A stretch of DNA of 8,352 nt from Pseudonocardiales bacterium. Lineage in GTDB: Bacteria; Actinomycetota; Actinomycetes; Mycobacteriales; Jatrophihabitantaceae. Numbering within the stretch: the stretch's first letter is position 1; each line of letters begins with the position of its first letter. A program made the position numbers and the translations under genes. The stretch covers positions 1 to 8,352 of the forward strand of contig JAVEEO010000118.1 in NCBI GenBank assembly GCA_030840415.1, given 5' to 3'. The notes beneath the pieces were generated by a model. The model was given only the letters and a program-made list of their open reading frames with translations. It made no database searches and was not told where the DNA came from. Shown piece by piece: positions 1-5,235 of this stretch.

Positions 1-126
1 TCACCGGCCCAGATTAGCGGCCGGCAGATGAATATGCCTATTAAACATGACTAATCTCTTTCGCCGCGGATTCGGCGGCAGCCGGCGGCGCGCGACGCGC
101 GGAAACGAATCGAGCCAAGATTTCAC

Positions 127-139
127 ATTGATGATCAAT
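127..139. promoter_or_regulatory. AT-rich palindrome ATTGAT-G-ATCAAT upstream of hup
   Basis: The arms ATTGAT (127-132) and ATCAAT (134-139) are perfectly complementary around one central base. The site lies 48-60 bp before the chosen hup start, inside the most AT-rich part of a GC-rich region and next to a possible -35 (139-144). It could be an operator or an HU autoregulatory site, or simply promoter-associated AT-rich DNA. No regulator can be named from the sequence. Confidence 0.3.
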
Positions 140-174
140 TGATGCCACACTTTCCGCTGGTATCACAACACATT

Positions 175-180
175 GGGAGG
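175..180 (+). promoter_or_regulatory. Ribosome binding site deciding the hup TTG start
   Basis: GGGAGG, a near-perfect Shine-Dalgarno, ends 6 nt before the TTG at 187. Translation from this TTG gives the canonical HU N-terminus MNKTQFID. The longer in-frame alternatives at 139 (TTG) and 142 (ATG) would add a 16-residue leader unlike any HU protein and have no comparable ribosome site. Confidence 0.75.
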
Positions 181-186
181 ACGAGC

Positions 187-885
187 TTGAACAAGACCCA
201 ATTCATCGACGCCGTCGCGGCTCGACTGAATGCAGACCACAAGTCCACCGCAGCCATCCTGGACGCGATCACCGACGAGGTCTACGCCAACGTCGTCAAG
301 GGCGAGAAGGTGATCCTCACCGGTTTCGGCGCTTTCGAGAAGCGCGACCGGGCTGCCCGCATCGGGCGCAACCCGGCCACCGGTGCCAAGGTTCGGGTCA
401 AGAAGACCTCGGTTCCGGCCTTCCGTCCCGGCACCGAGTTCAAGGAGATCATCGCCGGTCGCCGCAAGGTGGCCAAGGCTCCGGCCAAGAAGGTGGCCGC
501 CAAGGCCGCGCCCGCCAAGGCCACCACCGCCACGAAGTCCAGCGCCGCCAAGGCGAGCCCGGCCAAGCCGGCCCGGACCACGGCGACCAAGGCGAGCACC
601 GCAGCCAAGAGCACCGCGACCAAGTCTGCGACCACCCGGTCCACGACCAAGACCGCGGCGGCCAAGACCCTGGCGACCAAGGCTCCGGCCAAGACCGCCG
701 CGGCCAAGACCACGGCGGCCAGGACCCTGGCGACCAAGGCTCCGGCCAAGACCGCCAAGACCACGGCGACCAAGGCTCCGGCCAAGACCGCCGCGGCCAA
801 GAGCACGGCGGCCAAGAGCACCACCAAGGCCGCTCCGGCGAAGAAGACGGCTGCCCGCAAGGCACCGGCGAAGACCAGCCGCTGA
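187..885 (+). CDS. hup: HU-family nucleoid protein with long Lys/Ala-rich tail (HupB-like)
   Basis: Histone-like DNA-bending and compacting protein of the nucleoid, 232 residues from the TTG start. Residues 1-92 are a complete HU fold: an N-terminal helical dimerisation part beginning MNKTQFID, the GFGAF turn at 46-50, and the DNA-clasping arm with RNPATG (61-66) and PAFRPG (77-82). Residues 93-232 form a low-complexity tail of AK, TK, APAK and AAK motifs, essentially without acidic residues, like the histone-H1-like tail of mycobacterial HupB (about 214 residues in all). The tail adds non-specific DNA binding and, in mycobacteria, is subject to lysine acetylation. The tail DNA contains perfect in-frame duplications, so its length probably varies between strains. 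The gene is monocistronic here and converges on the VWA gene. The family is certain; the choice of the 187 start is strongly supported by the ribosome site. Confidence 0.95.
   Translation: MNKTQFIDAVAARLNADHKSTAAILDAITDEVYANVVKGEKVILTGFGAFEKRDRAARIGRNPATGAKVRVKKTSVPAFRPGTEFKEIIAGRRKVAKAPAKKVAAKAAPAKATTATKSSAAKASPAKPARTTATKASTAAKSTATKSATTRSTTKTAAAKTLATKAPAKTAAAKTTAARTLATKAPAKTAKTTATKAPAKTAAAKSTAAKSTTKAAPAKKTAARKAPAKTSR
666..802 (+). repeat. In-frame direct repeats in the HU tail
   Basis: Bases 666-699 and 723-756 are identical over 34 bp, an offset of 57 bp or 19 codons. Bases 672-709 and 765-802 are identical over 38 bp, an offset of 93 bp or 31 codons. All offsets are multiples of three, so the repeats encode repeating LATKAPAKT/ATKAPAKTAAAK peptide blocks. 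Identity extends through synonymous positions, which indicates recent slippage or unequal exchange rather than only protein-level constraint. Confidence 0.85.
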
Positions 886-909
886 GCTAACGGATCAGCC
901 GCTGACGCG

Positions 910-940
910 GTGGTGGCTCGGCTGACTGCCGGGCCACCAC
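910..940. terminator. Bidirectional hairpin terminator between convergent hup and VWA gene
   Basis: The left arm 910-922 pairs with the right arm 928-940 over 13 positions with one G-T wobble (918/932), closing a 5-nt loop TGACT. It lies 24 bp after the hup stop and 5 bp after the VWA stop on the other strand. There is no T-tract on either side, as is common for actinobacterial hairpin terminators. The placement between two converging genes supports a shared terminator. Confidence 0.75.
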
Positions 941-945
941 GGCCC

Positions 946-2892
946 TCAGCCTGCCCGGCGTCGGCCGCCGCGTGCCTTGAGGTAGTCGGCCACTACGTAC
1001 TCGCCCAGGGCACCGGACCTGGGCAGGAAGACCCGCCCACCGTTGCGCCGGCCCACCTCGTGCATGAAATCGACCAGCCGGGGTTCGTCGTCGAGCATGA
1101 AGATGTTGATGGTGGCGCCGCGCCGGGTGCATCGCTGCACCTCGGCAAGGGTCGCCGCGATGGTCTCCCGCGAAGGTGGCCAGCAGAAGTCGGAATACCC
1201 GTCGGGAGCCAGGTGCGCGGTCGGCTCGCCGTCGGTGATCACCAGGATCACCGGCTCGGCGCCGCGGTGGGAGTCCAGATGCCGGCGGGCCAGCATCAGC
1301 GCATGTTGCAGGTTGGTTCCGTACACCCGTTCCCAGTCGTGGTGCACCAGGTCGCGCGGGCTCATCACCCGGGCGTAGTCGGAGAAGCCGATGATCTCGA
1401 TGGCGTCCTGGGGATATTTGGTGCTCACCAGGGCGTGCAGGGCCAGCGCGGTGGTCTTGGCCTCGCCCCAGGTGCCGCGTAGCTCCATCGAGTAGGACAT
1501 GTCGACCAGCAACGCCACCGCCGCTGAGGAGCGGCGCTCGGTCTCGACCACCTCGAAGTCCTCGGCGCTCAACCGCACCCGGCCCGGGCCACTGCGCAGC
1601 ACCGCGTTGCGAACGGTGCGCACCACGTCCAGCGGCTGCTCGTCCCCGAAACGCCATTCCCGGCTGGCACCGGTGACCTCGCCGGCCGCGCCGGCATCGC
1701 GGACGTCGTGATCGCCGCGGCCACCGGACTCCAGCGCCGCGAACACCTTGCGCAGCGCGGTGGCGCCGAGCCTGCGCAGGGCCCGTGGGCTGAGTTCCAG
1801 GCCGCGACCGCCCTGTTCCAGGTATCCCTGCCGCTGCAGCTCGCGCTCGATCCGGCGCAAACGGTCGAGGTCCTCGACCGCCGGTTGCCCCAGCGCCCGC
1901 TCGACGAGTTCGGGATCGATGTCGGCCAGGCTGGCACCGGGGTAGTCCTGCCCAGCCAGTTCGGCCAGTTCGTCGAGATCGGCGAGCTCGGCCAGCGCCT
2001 GGGTTCCGTCGGCGTACCCGAGGGATTGCTCGCCCGACATGCGCTCCGAGCCCGCCCACGGCAGGTCCGGACGGGCCGCCCGCAGCGACTGCTGCAGCCG
2101 GCCGAGCTGCTCGCCGAGGCCGGCCTGGTTCAGGGCCTGATCCATCAGCGAACCCAGTTCGGCCCGCTGCTGCGCGGTGAGGGAGTTCATCAACCGCTCG
2201 GCGGCGGCAGCTCGCCGGGCCAGCGAATCGATGAGTTCGGCCAGGTTGGCCGGGTTGTCCGGGAAGAACTGGCCGTGCTTGGCCATGAACTCGGCGAAGT
2301 CGGCGTCGGTGTGCTCGCCGCGGGCGTCGGCGTCCAGCATCTCGTTGAGGTCGTCCAGCATCCGCCGGATCTGCTCCATGGCGCGCGGGTCGGGATTGGC
2401 CAGCGCATCGCGCAGGCCGGCGAACTGGGCGTCGAGCACCTCCGACCGCAGCAGCTCAGAGATCTGCTGGTAGGCCGCCGCGGCCTCCGGCGAGCGCCAC
2501 TGGTAGTCGGCCAGTTCCCGGACGGCGCGGGCCGTGTCGGCCGGCAGCGCGTCCAACTCGCTCTCGGCCAGCCGCGCCGAGTCGGCCGGGTCGGGGAACA
2601 GCGCCGCCCGCTCACTCTCCAGTGCCTGGTCCAGCAGCTGCCGCACCTTGTCCAGGGTGCCGTCCAGCCGGCCGGAGTTGCGCAGCTTGCGGGCCTGGTT
2701 GCGAGCCCGCTGGCGCAGCGCGTCCAGCCCGCTGCGGCCGTCCGTGCCGGAGCGCATCAACCGGTTCAGCGCGGCCCGGGGCGACATCCCCGCCAGGACG
2801 TCCTCGCCGATCTCGTCCAGCGCCTCGCGGATGTCGTACGGCGGTTCCAGGGGATCGGCACCGCCGTGCCAGGCGCCGTACCGGACGCTCAT
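946..2892 (-). CDS. VWA-domain (MIDAS) protein, partner of the MoxR-type ATPase
   Basis: A 648-residue protein from the ATG at 2892, resembling M. tuberculosis Rv0959 (about 672 residues). Residues 1-400 are mostly charged, Leu/Ala-rich helices without a recognised domain. Residues about 455-640 are a von Willebrand factor A domain with an intact metal-ion-dependent adhesion site: D464-x-S466-x-S468 in VDMSYSM, T526 in GTN, and D554 in ITDGEP. No signal peptide or membrane segment is visible, so it should be cytoplasmic. Such VWA proteins pair with AAA+ ATPases of the MoxR/chelatase group (BchI-BchD, NorQ-NorD, RavA-ViaA), in which the VWA subunit engages the client. The ATPase gene lies directly upstream, joined through a 38-codon micro-ORF whose TGA overlaps this ATG. 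The site before the ATG is a weak ribosome site, so translation probably depends on coupling. The frame stays open upstream to about 3027 with repeat-encoded residues; I reject that longer start because the ATGA overlap and a non-repetitive N-terminus favour 2892. The client is unknown. Confidence 0.88.
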   Translation of the reverse strand: MSVRYGAWHGGADPLEPPYDIREALDEIGEDVLAGMSPRAALNRLMRSGTDGRSGLDALRQRARNQARKLRNSGRLDGTLDKVRQLLDQALESERAALFPDPADSARLAESELDALPADTARAVRELADYQWRSPEAAAAYQQISELLRSEVLDAQFAGLRDALANPDPRAMEQIRRMLDDLNEMLDADARGEHTDADFAEFMAKHGQFFPDNPANLAELIDSLARRAAAAERLMNSLTAQQRAELGSLMDQALNQAGLGEQLGRLQQSLRAARPDLPWAGSERMSGEQSLGYADGTQALAELADLDELAELAGQDYPGASLADIDPELVERALGQPAVEDLDRLRRIERELQRQGYLEQGGRGLELSPRALRRLGATALRKVFAALESGGRGDHDVRDAGAAGEVTGASREWRFGDEQPLDVVRTVRNAVLRSGPGRVRLSAEDFEVVETERRSSAAVALLVDMSYSMELRGTWGEAKTTALALHALVSTKYPQDAIEIIGFSDYARVMSPRDLVHHDWERVYGTNLQHALMLARRHLDSHRGAEPVILVITDGEPTAHLAPDGYSDFCWPPSRETIAATLAEVQRCTRRGATINIFMLDDEPRLVDFMHEVGRRNGGRVFLPRSGALGEYVVADYLKARGGRRRAG

Positions 2893-3005
2893 GGCTGTCC
2901 CGCGCTCTCCGCTAAGTCGCCTCGATGCTCGCTCATGCGCCGTCCCGCGCTCTCTGCGGGCATTCGCTGTGCTCCTCGCTCCTGCGTCGCTCGATGCTCG
3001 CTCAT
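2889..3005 (-). CDS. MIRU-like repeat-encoded micro-ORF, 38 residues, coupled on both sides
   Basis: A small ORF starts at ATG 3005-3003, overlapping the ATPase stop (TGA 3004-3002), and ends in TGA 2891-2889, overlapping the VWA ATG (2892-2890). It therefore fills the intercistronic gap exactly, with ATGA junctions at both ends. The peptide contains MSEHR twice (residues 1-5 and 24-28) and AESAG twice (17-21 and 32-36), with no hydrophobic core or known domain. This matches the MIRU architecture described in mycobacterial operons, where a repeat carries a small ORF whose ends overlap the neighbouring genes. Its likely role is to carry ribosomes from one gene to the next; a functional peptide is not excluded. 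One TTA (Leu) codon, rare in such GC-rich genomes, is present. The ORF and overlaps are seen directly; that it is translated and is MIRU-related is inference. Confidence 0.6.
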   Translation of the reverse strand: MSEHRATQERGAQRMPAESAGRRMSEHRGDLAESAGQP

Positions 3006-3012
3006 GCGCCGT
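2897..3012 (-). repeat. Tandem MIRU-like direct repeat in the ATPase-VWA gap
   Basis: A perfect 23-bp direct repeat occurs at 2921-2943 and 2990-3012, offset 69 bp or 23 codons. A second perfect 13-bp repeat occurs at 2897-2909 and 2942-2954. Together they define two consecutive units, each starting at an ATGAGCGAGCATCGAG block and ending in GAGAGCGCGGGAC. The second unit lacks most of the middle part of the first. In the first unit, GAGCGA (minus strand) recurs three times with an 11-nt period (plus-strand 2976, 2987 and 2998). The first copy begins inside the last codons of the ATPase gene. Confidence 0.75.
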
Positions 3013-4453
3013 ACACCGTTCTGCCACCGGCCGATTCCTTGGCCAGCCGCTTGTTCAGGTACAGCCCCTCCAGCGCGAACTCGACGGCGGCGGCGGCGAT
3101 CCCGACGGTGGCCGGGCCCTCGTGCACGCTGTCGGGCTCCAGCCGCTCGAGCAGCGCGGTCAGCCCCGGAATGGTGCCGAGTTGCTCCAGCAGCCTGTCC
3201 GCCGAGACGGTGTCGCCGGATTCCACCAGCAGCCCGGCGTCGAACTTCTGTTGCAGCGGCCGCAGATCCAGACCAGCCAGCCGGGCCCGGCCGGTCTCGG
3301 CGACCGCCCGCCGCAGCAGGTGCTCCAGCACCTCGAACTCGCGTCCCTCGTCAGCGTCCTCGAACTCGACCTTGCCGCGGGAGGCGGGCACGATCGCCGG
3401 CAGGTCCGAGATCCGGGCCACCGCCACCGGCTCGCCGTTGATCGCGGCCCGCCGGACGGCGGAGGCGGCCACCGTCTCGACCGCGGCGATCGCGAACCGG
3501 GCCGACACCCCGGAGCGCTGGTCCACCTGCGGGGCGTCGCGCACGTTGCGGGCGAACCTGGCGACCACCTCGAGCAGGTGGGAGGGAACCAGCGGTGCGC
3601 CGTGCGCGGTGCCGGTCGCTTCGGCGTCGTCGACGGCATCCCACAGCACCGCCGCCTCCTGGGCGATCAGCCGCAGCTCGTCGTCGAGGTCGAGCGGGTA
3701 GTGGGTGCGGATCTCGGCGCCGAAGCGGTCCTTGAGCGGGGTGATGATCCGGCCACGGTTGGTGTAGTCCTCGGGGTTGGCGCTGGCGACCAGCAGCAGG
3801 TCCAGCGGCAGCCGCAACTGGTAGCCGCGTACCTGGATGTCGCGCTCCTCGAGCACGTTGAGCATCGCGACCTGGATCCGCTCGGCGAGGTCGGGCAGCT
3901 CGTTGACCGCGAAGATGCCGCGGTTGGTGCGGGGCACCAGGCCGTAGTGCACCGTTTCGGGGTCGCCGAGCGAACGGCCCTCGGCCACCTTGATCGGGTC
4001 GACGTCGCCGATCAGGTCACCGACCGAGGTGTCCGGGGTGGCCAGCTTCTCGCCGTAGCGCTCGCTGCGGTGCTTCCAGAGGATCGGCAGCTCATCGCCG
4101 AGCTCAGCGGCGCGCCGTTGCGAAGCGAGGGTGATGGGCATGTACGGATGCTCGTTGAGCTCCGAACCGGCGATCACCGGGGTCCACTCGTCGAGCAGCC
4201 CGATCAGCGTCCGGATCAGCCGGGTCTTGCCCTGGCCGCGTTCGCCGAGCAGCACCAGGTCGTGGCCGGCCAGCAGGGCGCGCTCGACCTCGGGCACCAC
4301 CGTGTCGTCGAAGCCGACGATCCCCGGCAGGCTCGGCAAGCCGGCGGCCAGTCGGGCGATCAGGTTCTGCCGGATCTCTGCCTTGACCACCCGGTGCACG
4401 TGCCCGGAGGCGCGCAACTGGCCGAGGGTGGTGATCTCTGGTGCTGTAGTCAC
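3002..4453 (-). CDS. MoxR / Mg-chelatase-type AAA+ ATPase
   Basis: A 483-residue AAA+ ATPase of the MoxR/ChlI group, resembling M. tuberculosis Rv0958. Visible motifs are Walker A GERGQGKT (70-77), a Walker B region GIFAVNELPDL (179-189) with Asn184-Glu185 where Asp-Glu is usual, sensor-1 ASAN (223-226), and a DRF arginine-finger motif (242-244). The catalytic Glu is kept; I recall the NELPDL form as common in this subfamily, so the Asn is probably not an inactivating change. The protein should form hexamers that use ATP to remodel a client together with the VWA protein downstream. GTG at 4453 is the start: the N-terminus is sensible, and a TAGCGT -10 hexamer lies 7 nt before it, which predicts a leaderless transcript. 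The stop overlaps the micro-ORF ATG. It is often annotated as a magnesium chelatase, but no bacteriochlorophyll or cobalamin gene is nearby, so the metal-insertion role is not supported here. Confidence 0.9.
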   Translation of the reverse strand: MTTAPEITTLGQLRASGHVHRVVKAEIRQNLIARLAAGLPSLPGIVGFDDTVVPEVERALLAGHDLVLLGERGQGKTRLIRTLIGLLDEWTPVIAGSELNEHPYMPITLASQRRAAELGDELPILWKHRSERYGEKLATPDTSVGDLIGDVDPIKVAEGRSLGDPETVHYGLVPRTNRGIFAVNELPDLAERIQVAMLNVLEERDIQVRGYQLRLPLDLLLVASANPEDYTNRGRIITPLKDRFGAEIRTHYPLDLDDELRLIAQEAAVLWDAVDDAEATGTAHGAPLVPSHLLEVVARFARNVRDAPQVDQRSGVSARFAIAAVETVAASAVRRAAINGEPVAVARISDLPAIVPASRGKVEFEDADEGREFEVLEHLLRRAVAETGRARLAGLDLRPLQQKFDAGLLVESGDTVSADRLLEQLGTIPGLTALLERLEPDSVHEGPATVGIAAAAVEFALEGLYLNKRLAKESAGGRTVYGA

Positions 4454-4460
4454 CCGCTCG

Positions 4461-4466
4461 ACGCTA
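4461..4466 (-). promoter_or_regulatory. -10 hexamer TAGCGT of the ATPase-VWA operon, leaderless
   Basis: The minus strand reads TAGCGT, fitting the actinobacterial TANNNT -10, followed by 7 nt and the GTG start codon. Initiation at the normal distance would fall at or next to the start codon, giving an mRNA without a leader. No Shine-Dalgarno stands before the GTG, which agrees. The identical hexamer is placed the same way before add. No clear -35 is visible. Confidence 0.45.
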
Positions 4467-4470
4467 CGTC

Positions 4471-4487
4471 GCCGAACCCCGTTCGGC
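4471..4487. terminator. Palindrome GCCGAAC-CCC-GTTCGGC: greA terminator or operator
   Basis: A perfect 7-bp inverted repeat with a 3-nt centre lies 19 bp after the greA stop and just upstream of the -10 of the ATPase gene. As RNA it forms a compact hairpin without a U-tract and could end greA transcription. As DNA it occupies the space between -10 and -35 of the next promoter, a classic repressor position. A second small inverted repeat, CGACG/CGTCG (4459-4463/4467-4471), overlaps the -10. The sequence alone cannot decide between the two roles. Confidence 0.5.
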
Positions 4488-4506
4488 CACGTCCACCCCG
4501 ACGAGG

Positions 4507-5016
4507 TCAGCTGCCGTAGGGCTTGGCGCTCAGCAGGGTCACCGTCAGGGTCTTGCCGGTCGGGGTGGCGTAGGACACCTGCTCGCCCTCCTTGGCCCCG
4601 GTCAGTGCCTGGCCCAGCGGCGAGGCGGAGGAGTACACGTCGAGGTCGGTGGTGCCGGCCTCTTCGCGGGATCCGATCAGGAAGGTCTCGACGTCGTCCT
4701 CGTCGGTCCCGTCGGCCGGGCCGAACCGGACGGTGACCACCATGCCGGGGCCGGCGGTGCCCTCGGTGGTGGGCGCCTCGCCGACCCTGGCCTCGCGCAG
4801 CAGCTTGGTCAGCTGCAGGATCCGGCCCTCCTGCTTGCCCTGTTCCTCGCGGGCGGCGTGGTAGCCACCGTTCTCCTTCAGGTCGCCCTCCTCGCGCCGG
4901 GCGTTGATCTCCTGGGCCATCGCGGGCCGGTTGTCGATCAGCTGCTGGAGTTCACTCGAGAGCCGGTCATAGGCTTCCTGGGTGAGCCAGGTGGTCGACG
5001 AGGCTTCGGTACTCAC
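4507..5016 (-). CDS. greA: Transcription elongation factor GreA
   Basis: GreA enters the RNA polymerase secondary channel and stimulates cleavage of backtracked transcripts. The protein is 169 residues, the usual size. The N-terminal antiparallel coiled coil spans about residues 10-85 and carries the family signature [20 protein letters not shown]; the tip acids D45 and E48 correspond to the Mg-chelating Asp/Glu of E. coli GreA. The C-terminal FKBP-like domain contains the conserved [14 protein letters not shown] stretch. The start is GTG at 5016, preceded by GGGGAG at 5031-5026 with good spacing. The gene is divergent from mca, as M. tuberculosis greA (Rv1080c) is relative to mca (Rv1082). 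The ATPase gene follows after 53 bp on the same strand but probably has its own promoter. Confidence 0.96.
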   Translation of the reverse strand: MSTEASSTTWLTQEAYDRLSSELQQLIDNRPAMAQEINARREEGDLKENGGYHAAREEQGKQEGRILQLTKLLREARVGEAPTTEGTAGPGMVVTVRFGPADGTDEDDVETFLIGSREEAGTTDLDVYSSASPLGQALTGAKEGEQVSYATPTGKTLTVTLLSAKPYGS

Positions 5017-5235
5017 GGTGTGACTCTCCCCAATGCTGCGCCGGCCAACTGGTGCCGGTCAGGATGGTGCGGGCGGGTTGTGCCTGAAGTCCTAGAACGT
5101 AACACCGGGCTCGGCGGTTCCGCGAAGCCGGACGCGAGGGTTTCCTCGGGTTCGTCCGGGGAGGCGTCCGGCGAGGCGAGCAGGCCGGCCAACCCGGCGG
5201 TGCGGGTTGTCGGAGCCATCGGGAACAATGGAGGG
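5017..5235. promoter_or_regulatory. Divergent greA-mca intergenic region
   Basis: The region must hold the greA promoter on the minus strand and the mca promoter on the plus strand. For greA, TACGTT (minus, 5101-5096) is a TANNNT candidate about 80 bp before the start. For mca, AACAAT (5224-5229) sits 6 nt before the GTG at 5236 but does not fit TANNNT well. GGAGG at 5230-5234 is only 1 nt from that GTG, which is too close for a normal ribosome site. All of these are weak. M. tuberculosis has a small membrane-protein gene (Rv1081c) at this place; I find no equivalent. Confidence 0.35.

Larger units (their letters stand above)
1..186. other. Intergenic region upstream of hup
   Basis: I find no convincing gene here. 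The stretch holds several short inverted repeats. A 6-bp stem pairs 4-9 with 19-24 and might be the terminator of a gene outside the window. A 7-bp inverted repeat AGATTAG/CTAATCT lies at 11-17 and 51-57. GC-rich small stems pair 63-67 with 75-79, and 88-92 with 96-100. The segment 120-175 is much more AT-rich than its surroundings and is the most likely promoter area. One weak candidate there is TTGATG (139-144) with TATCAC (161-166), spaced 16 bp, which would give a leader of about 14 nt. The promoter assignment is inference only. Confidence 0.4.

Noticed and set aside
139..186. N-terminal extension of the HU protein from TTG 139 or ATG 142
   Set aside because: The 16 added residues are unlike HU, and the strong GGGAGG at 175-180 points to TTG 187, which gives the canonical MNK start.
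282..860. Long minus-strand ORF opposite hup, rich in Ala, Val and Leu
   Set aside because: It is the antisense reading of the Lys/Ala repeat tail; its apparent hydrophobicity is produced by the reverse complement of AAG and GCC codons, and it has no supporting ribosome site.
2889..3012. CRISPR array
   Set aside because: There are only two repeat copies, the intervening sequence is coding and itself contains further repeats, and no cas gene is present.
3002..4453. Magnesium chelatase subunit for chlorophyll synthesis
   Set aside because: The ATPase fold is shared, but no tetrapyrrole gene lies nearby; the MoxR-type label is safer.
4472..4486. LexA (SOS) box CGAAC...GTTCG near the ATPase start
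   Set aside because: Actinobacterial LexA sites have GAAC and GTTC separated by four bases; here only three (CCC) separate them, and the operon has no SOS-type gene.
1708..4519. Very long plus-strand ORFs (1708-3441 and 2534-4519) opposite the VWA and ATPase genes
   Set aside because: They are open only because of extreme GC bias. The products are Arg/Gly/Gln-rich without domains, while the minus strand encodes complete AAA+ and VWA motifs.
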